In this document: in pieces, positions 59,320 to 64,000 of the stretch
Position numbering within the stretch: position 1 is the stretch's first letter
Layout: the number at the start of each line of letters is the position of its first letter
Assembly (NCBI RefSeq): GCF_034190915.1
Contig: NW_026947507.1
Coordinates: 15,944,501-16,008,500 of the forward strand
Direction of reading: 5' to 3'
Length of the DNA stretch: 64,000 nucleotides
From: Cavia porcellus
Lineage: Eukaryota; Chordata; Mammalia; Rodentia; Caviidae
The notes under the pieces: model-generated
The model's input: only the letters and a program-made list of their open reading frames with translations
Told to the model about the DNA's origin: nothing
Database searches by the model: none
Program-made: the position numbers and the translations under genes

Positions 59320-59800
59320 TTCTCGATCTGTCCTTTACATGGTGCTGTTGTTTCCCTTGAACTTGCTGCTGTCACAGATGCCCCTTGTATGACCCAACCT
59401 TCTCATGCCTCACTGCTAAAGCACAGGACTGCTCACAAGTGTGATAAAGTAGTCATTTTAGATTAAAAGGGGACTAACCAAAGGAACTCCCAGCAAAGCA
59501 GAATTCCCTGTGGTTTTCATGAGGTGTATTTTTTTCAATTGTAGATGTCATTTCCACAAATTTTCATTTTGGCATTTGGCACATGTATGTGATTTGAAAG
59601 CAATATTGCGCATGTATTGGCTGCTGCCATAACATTCTTTGGGGACTGTTTCACACAAATTAGGTGAGAGCGTATCTTTGTGAAAGAATGTCTGTCACTG
59701 ACAATTATGGTGATGCCCAGCCAATGCCCACAGTGCGACCATATAACGTCAACATGTATTTCTCAAGTTTTATGATTCGAGAAAGAAATCTCAGGCTTGA
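59320..59800. other. repeat-free block, possible conserved non-coding DNA
   Basis: No repeat is recognised. The segment at 59520-59770 has balanced composition and several isolated CpGs (AATATTGCGCATGTATTGGC, CCACAGTGCGACCATATAAC). That composition is common in conserved non-coding elements but proves nothing on its own. Confidence 0.25.
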
Positions 59801-59807
59801 ATGAAAG

Positions 59808-59823
59808 AAAAAAAAAAAAAAAA
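59808..59823. repeat. short poly-A run
   Basis: Sixteen A residues. No retroposon body is recognisable upstream. Confidence 0.7.
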
Positions 59824-60327
59824 CAGAAAAGCCAGTTCAATCTTCCAACTGCCACAAACATGCTGCATTAGAAATTGTGGAGCCTGGAGTCCATTAGTTA
59901 GCATAAATCACATACAAATGAAAGGTGAACAAGCTACAATCCAATGCCATAAAATGGGTCACCACTTTAATGAGTGTCTTGTTCTTAATTTATTTGGATT
60001 CCAAATTGAATTATGTAGTATTAGAGAAATTTTAAAGGACTTACCAGACTTTTTTTGTTGTTGTTGTTGCTTTGGAAAGACTTGCTTTTGTCTTGAACTG
60101 TCCAACTGAATTTCCTTATTCAGAAGACAGTCCAGACATTGAATATTTTAACTTGTACAAGCAACATTGCAATGTGTGCTTAGGGTTTTGGGTTGAAGAT
60201 GTAAGCCAAATTAAGGTGAGGCTTAGTTCATTATTTTCCATGTTGGTAATTTTTGTGTGCTTCCTGAAAACTTGACTTGAATCACAGCCTTTATAATTGG
60301 AGGTTAATGTTTTGTATATTTGTTTGT

Positions 60328-60438
60328 TTTTGAGACAAGGACTCCCTATGTAGTCCAGGCTGGCCTCAAACTCATGGCAATCTTTCTGTCTCAGCCTCCT
60401 GAGTGCTAGTATTACAGTTGTGCTCTACCATGCCCAGG
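60328..60438 (-). mobile_element. B1-like 7SL-derived SINE, minus strand
   Basis: TTTGAGACAAGGACTCCCTA, TGTAGTCCAGGCTGGCCTCA, AACTCATGGCAATCTTTCTG, TCTCAGCCTCCTGAGTGCTA, GTATTACAGTTGTGCTCTAC. This is the reverse complement of a B1-type monomer, better preserved than the copy at 38369. Confidence 0.92.
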
Positions 60439-60999
60439 GTAGTAAATGGTTTTAAGTCACAGTTCTGCAAGCAAATATTTAAAATAAGACTATTGGCATC
60501 CTATTTGACATTTTCCTTGCAATTTCTTAGAAAATATCACATAGGTAATGTAACAAATATTTACTTATTGTAGAACTAAGATGATTATGTGCAAAACTAT
60601 TTTGAAAGGAATTATGTTTATTAATCCAGCTCTGTAAAACTCTTGCTATGTTACTAGATGGAATGGCATTCAGCACATGCTTATTAAAATATATATCTAC
60701 AAAAAATTCTAGAATTTTTAAAACTGTTCTCTTCCAATTCTAGGAATATGATAATCGCTTGTTGAGCTAAGAGAAAGCAGAGTTCATCTATCCTTTCCTA
60801 GACTTGCTCGAGCTCCATGCCAGTAAAATGATTCCAATAGTAGTTTCATAGCAGGTAGAAGATAAAGCAATTTCTTCACTTACCATTGAAGATAGTTTTT
60901 AGGATACAAGCTAACAGCAGAAATCTAACTTTACAATGGTTTTGCCAATCCCATTCCCACTCACTAAAAAAATCCCTCTAGTAGAAGCCAATATAGTAG
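60439..60999. other. non-coding DNA, nothing recognised
   Basis: Unique sequence. Confidence 0.4.
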
Positions 61000-61250
61000 C
61001 TAGTAGTTCCTGAGCACTTACTGCATACTGTGTGTTTTATTTGTATTATTTCATCCAATACTTGCAGAATTAGCAATTCGACGCTGCTTCCACAGTGAAA
61101 GCAGACTATATTACAATGAAGAGTAGCTGATTGATATTTATTGAGCACTTACTATGCACTTTCATTATTTACATTATTTCACTTAATCTTCATATCAACT
61201 CTCTGGTCTCTAATTATAGGCAACTTTAGTTCAATGTGAATTATTGGCAG
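61000..61250 (+). mobile_element. two MIR SINE remnants in tandem
   Basis: CCTGAGCACTTACTGCATACTGTG (61010) and TTTATTGAGCACTTACTATG (61136) both match the MIR start ('tttattgagcacttactatg'). Each is followed by an ATTATTTCATCCAAT or ATTATTTCACTTAATCTTCA segment ('attaactcatttaatcctca'). They are two separate copies about 120 bp apart. Confidence 0.78.
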
Positions 61251-61387
61251 ATCGTGGTCACTTGTATTCTCTTTTCTACCTCATGTAGAACCGGTTCATC
61301 TTGGGTTGCAAGTGGTAAATGATGGCTAAGGAGAAAGACATGAAGAACCAATAAAAGGAGGAAAGGAAGGAAGAAAGAAAGAAGAAC

Positions 61388-61472
61388 AGGGAATTCAGCT
61401 CAGCAGCATAAGCTCCTGGCTGGCAAGCATGAGGTTGTGAGTTGATCCCCAGAGCAAAATAAAAAAAGAAAT
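61388..61472 (+). mobile_element. ID-like SINE
   Basis: GGGAATTCAGCTCAGCAGCA, TAAGCTCCTGGCTGGCAAGC, ATGAGGTTGTGAGTTGATCC, CCAGAGCAAAATAAAAAAAG. An A-box-like region, a B-box-like region and an A-rich tail occur in the right order. A purine-rich GGAAGGAAGAAAGAAAGAAG tract precedes it. Confidence 0.85.
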
Positions 61473-61534
61473 ACATTTTTAAAAAGGAAAAAAACCTGGT
61501 GTATGAATTGTCTGCTAGCTGAAAACTCCCAAAT

Positions 61535-61720
61535 ACATTTTCTCAATTCTCACTGTCATCTTAAGGCAGGTAGAGTTTACTTATATTTCCCATGTTAAAA
61601 TGAGAAACTTGAGGACCGTTAAGGTCAAATAGTTCCAAGAAATCCACACGACCCACAGATAAGTTGTCAAATACTGAGTTGCCTCATTCAAATCCCTAAG
61701 TGCGGGAGTCTGGCAGATCC
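61535..61720 (+). mobile_element. MIR SINE remnant
   Basis: CTCAATTCTCACTGTCATCT, then TTCCCATGTTAAAATGAGAA ('ccccattttacagatgagga'), ACTTGAGGACCGTTAAGGTC ('aactgaggcacagagaggttaagt'). The 115-codon minus-strand ORF that covers this area (61581-61928) overlaps the MIR and has no known domain. Confidence 0.7.
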
Positions 61721-62190
61721 TTGTTGCCACTGCCCTACAGTGTGAGCCGTGGGCTTGCTCTAGGGTAAGAAGCATGGCTGTTTTCACAAAATCTTGTGTT
61801 GGGAAGGAGCAACAGGAGGAGGATGAACCCTTTAATGAGGAAACAACTTTAGCCTGGTGGCACACAACATTCCCAGGAGAGGACAGATGCCTACCATATC
61901 GCAGCTCATTGTACAAGAGCCAGTACATTGGTTTTCCATGGCTTTGACCATCGGGTTCACTACTGAGACCTAAGAGTGGGTGACAGTGGTGAAATGCATG
62001 ATGTGATCACTATATTTCTTTTCTCTCATTTGTTGTGCTTATTTTAACTCTAATATTGTAATATTCATTTTAACATTTAAAATGCCTTTTTTTTTTTTTT
62101 TAAAGAAAAGGATACAATCAGTGGAACATGAGGGTCGTCCTGGCATTTAAATAAATCACACAGTCCTTGGTTATTTAGTTTAACTTCTTT
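61721..62190. other. non-coding DNA, nothing recognised
   Basis: Unique sequence with a T18-type run near 62085. Confidence 0.45.
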
Positions 62191-62194
62191 CCCC

Positions 62195-62312
62195 TTTGGA
62201 CTTTGAGCTTCCTATTAGCAGGGATTTATTTTACTTACAAGTAAATTCTCAGGACTTTTAAAAAGCCCTGGTTGATCTCTTATAAATATTTGTTGGATTG
62301 TGCAATTAACAC
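62195..62312 (+). mobile_element. L2-like LINE 3' tip
   Basis: GGACTTTGAGCTTCCTATTA, GCAGGGATTTATTTTACTTA and ATAAATATTTGTTGGATTGT resemble the terminal part of L2 ('...gtaagctccatgagggcaggga...', '...caataaatatttgttgaatg'). Confidence 0.55.
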
Positions 62313-62639
62313 CATTTAAGTTTAACAAAATACTCCCTATGGAATGACAAACAGGATACCTAGTAGACTAAGAGATGAGATAGGATAGAAAAACAGTATT
62401 TCTATCTGAATTTCACCTCATGACTCATACTGAACTTTGAATCTACTCTTCTCTACTCCTCTGATACTGTATTCTGTTATTCAGATTTTTTTCTTTAAGA
62501 AAGTGACCTTTGAGTTAGATCTGTCTTTGGTGCCTTGCCAGTGAATATTCCAGGGACTGCTATGTTTCACTGTAGGCTTTGTACCATGATTTCCAGGGCC
62601 AATTTTTTGTCATTTATAGTATAGCATCACTGTTTATTT

Positions 62640-63180
62640 TACAATCAAATCATAAAAGGTCGCTTTAATGTTGAACCGACTTGTAGTACTGTCTACATAA
62701 TCATCTTAAAAGACTTAAAGCACCATAGGAAGCTGATAAATTGTTTTTAAACCTAAGCAGAGGCATAGTTGAATACAGACTGAATTGATTCAGCTAGAAC
62801 ATCCACCACGAAACACTTTAAAAAGTGATGGCTCTTTGCCCCTGAGCCCTTAGTAGTAAGTTAAAATTAGATACTTGTTAAATGTATGCAATATATTTAT
62901 AAAAGCTAAGGAATATGTAAAGGCAATATTTAAATATTTTTAAAACCCGTCTGATGTAGAAGACAAGATTTCACTTTCTCTTTAGAGTTACTGAGGCGCA
63001 AGATAAGACTAGGGAAGTTCACCCGGCCATGTATATTTTACAGCAAACATGTCATTTTAGACATCTTTCAAAATGTATCTGGAATATGGAAAGCAATCCC
63101 ACTGAGCTATTGTTGGCATAGCTCATTGACATATTTGTGTTCGTAAAAGCAATCAGATCTGGACAACTATAAAGTTTGTG
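62640..63180. other. repeat-free block, possible conserved non-coding DNA
   Basis: Balanced composition, several isolated CpGs (GTCGCTTTAATGTTGAACCG, ACTGAGGCGCAAGATAAGAC, TTCACCCGGCCATGTATATT), no repeat recognised and no ORF. It may be a regulatory element; this is inference from composition only. Confidence 0.25.
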
Positions 63181-64000
63181 TTTTATTTTATTTTATTTTT
63201 TTCTGTTTGAATGAAATCTGAAAAAATTCAGCAAAATATAAAAATTAGAAGAAATGTGAGATACATTTTCTCCTAAAATATCTTATATATGTAAATATAT
63301 ATATTCAGATGTTAAATTTTCATATATAAAATTCATATATCTAGATAAAATTTCATGTAGAGTAATAAATCTGGAGAATAATTTTGGGTGCTAGGTTCAG
63401 TGAAATTATAATAACTATCTTACACGTTACAGTATAAAGATATTGACACACATCTGAGACACTGGATTCGAAGGTCAGGTTTTCTCTCATCCTATTTGCT
63501 GCTCATTTTCAGAAAGCCCAACAGCTAATTAGAACCATAGATTTAGAACCATTTCTTAAAACAGTGGCAACAAGCATGGTTCTGTTTCCAGGAATGATTA
63601 TAAGCAGCAAATAACATACCTAATATATACAAAAGCATTGGAAAATACATATTTTTCATAGAAAAATGATACTTAGCGAGAATGTGGTGATTATTGTTTA
63701 CTTAGAACAAACTATTGTCTTGTACATTTAATACAATTTGAATGTTTCAATTTCTTATGTTTTCATTCTTTACTTTCTGCAAAAAGTGTTTGAAATTATA
63801 TTTTTAGAAAATTGTACTTGAAATGAATGTAGCTTATATTCTCCACTTATCACAGGAGTGTGTATGTGTGTGTGGGGTGAATATTAAGCTTAACAAAAGC
63901 AGTCTTTCTTTTAAAATTAGAATCTCACAGGAATAGAGTTTTACAATAGTTACAATTTTCAGCCAAGATATAAATTTAATAATATAGAGAACAAAAGGAA
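63181..64000. other. non-coding AT-rich DNA
   Basis: AT-rich sequence with TTTTATTTTATTTTATTTT near 63181 and a TATA-rich patch near 63285-63345. No gene. The window ends without any recognisable feature. Confidence 0.5.

Noticed and set aside
61581..61928. 115-codon minus-strand ORF
   Set aside because: It overlaps a MIR remnant in part and shows no known domain.
1..64000. CRISPR array, prokaryotic operon, phage or plasmid features
   Set aside because: All repeats are eukaryotic retroposons, VNTRs or microsatellites; there are no spaced palindromic repeats, dense ORFs or ribosome binding sites.

Overview
This window is nuclear DNA of a placental mammal, almost certainly a rodent outside the mouse/rat group. 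It is AT-rich and has no long coding ORFs, operons or ribosome binding sites. It carries ID-type tRNA-derived SINEs in several states of decay, monomeric 7SL-derived B1-like SINEs, rodent-type L1 elements, ERVL-MaLR LTR retrotransposons and ancient mammalian repeats (MIR, L2, hAT). I saw no murine B2 or B4. The species is not identified; a squirrel- or beaver-related lineage is my inference.

No intact protein-coding gene is visible. Every ORF with recognisable protein similarity belongs to a decayed L1 element. The remaining ORFs are short, chance-like or made of microsatellite. The window is therefore an intergenic region or a large intron. One 117-bp open segment with good splice signals (14737-14853) is the only exon-like candidate.

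Layout. 1-8.6 kb: AT-rich unique DNA with two ID SINEs, a GA microsatellite and a degenerate 42-bp minisatellite near 3.5 kb. 8.7-9.3 kb: an old ERVL-type LTR. 9.9-18 kb: SINEs, a MIR, an L1 tail and unique DNA. 18.2-20.1 kb: a minus-strand MaLR element with internal sequence. 21.2-35.9 kb: a nest of L1 elements. The outer L1 was split by a 788-bp VNTR-bearing insertion, by about 9.6 kb of other L1 and MaLR DNA, and by an ID SINE. 36-50 kb: mostly unique DNA with B1, L2, MIR and hAT remnants, an ancient amniote-type repeat at 40.5 kb, a CTTT microsatellite and a CG/CA dinucleotide tract. 50.1-51.4 kb: a plus-strand MaLR with both LTRs and internal sequence. 54.4-57.8 kb: an old L1 tail followed by a younger 5'-truncated L1 that carries a solo MaLR LTR. 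58-64 kb: unique DNA with several MIRs, a B1, an ID SINE and an L2 tip.

The most informative structure is the nested L1 region, where target-site duplications and read-through of the interrupted ORF2 give an insertion order. Its least explained part is the VNTR-bearing insertion at 21869-22656, which I could not assign to a known family. Repeat family names are from memory of family sequences, not from a database search.
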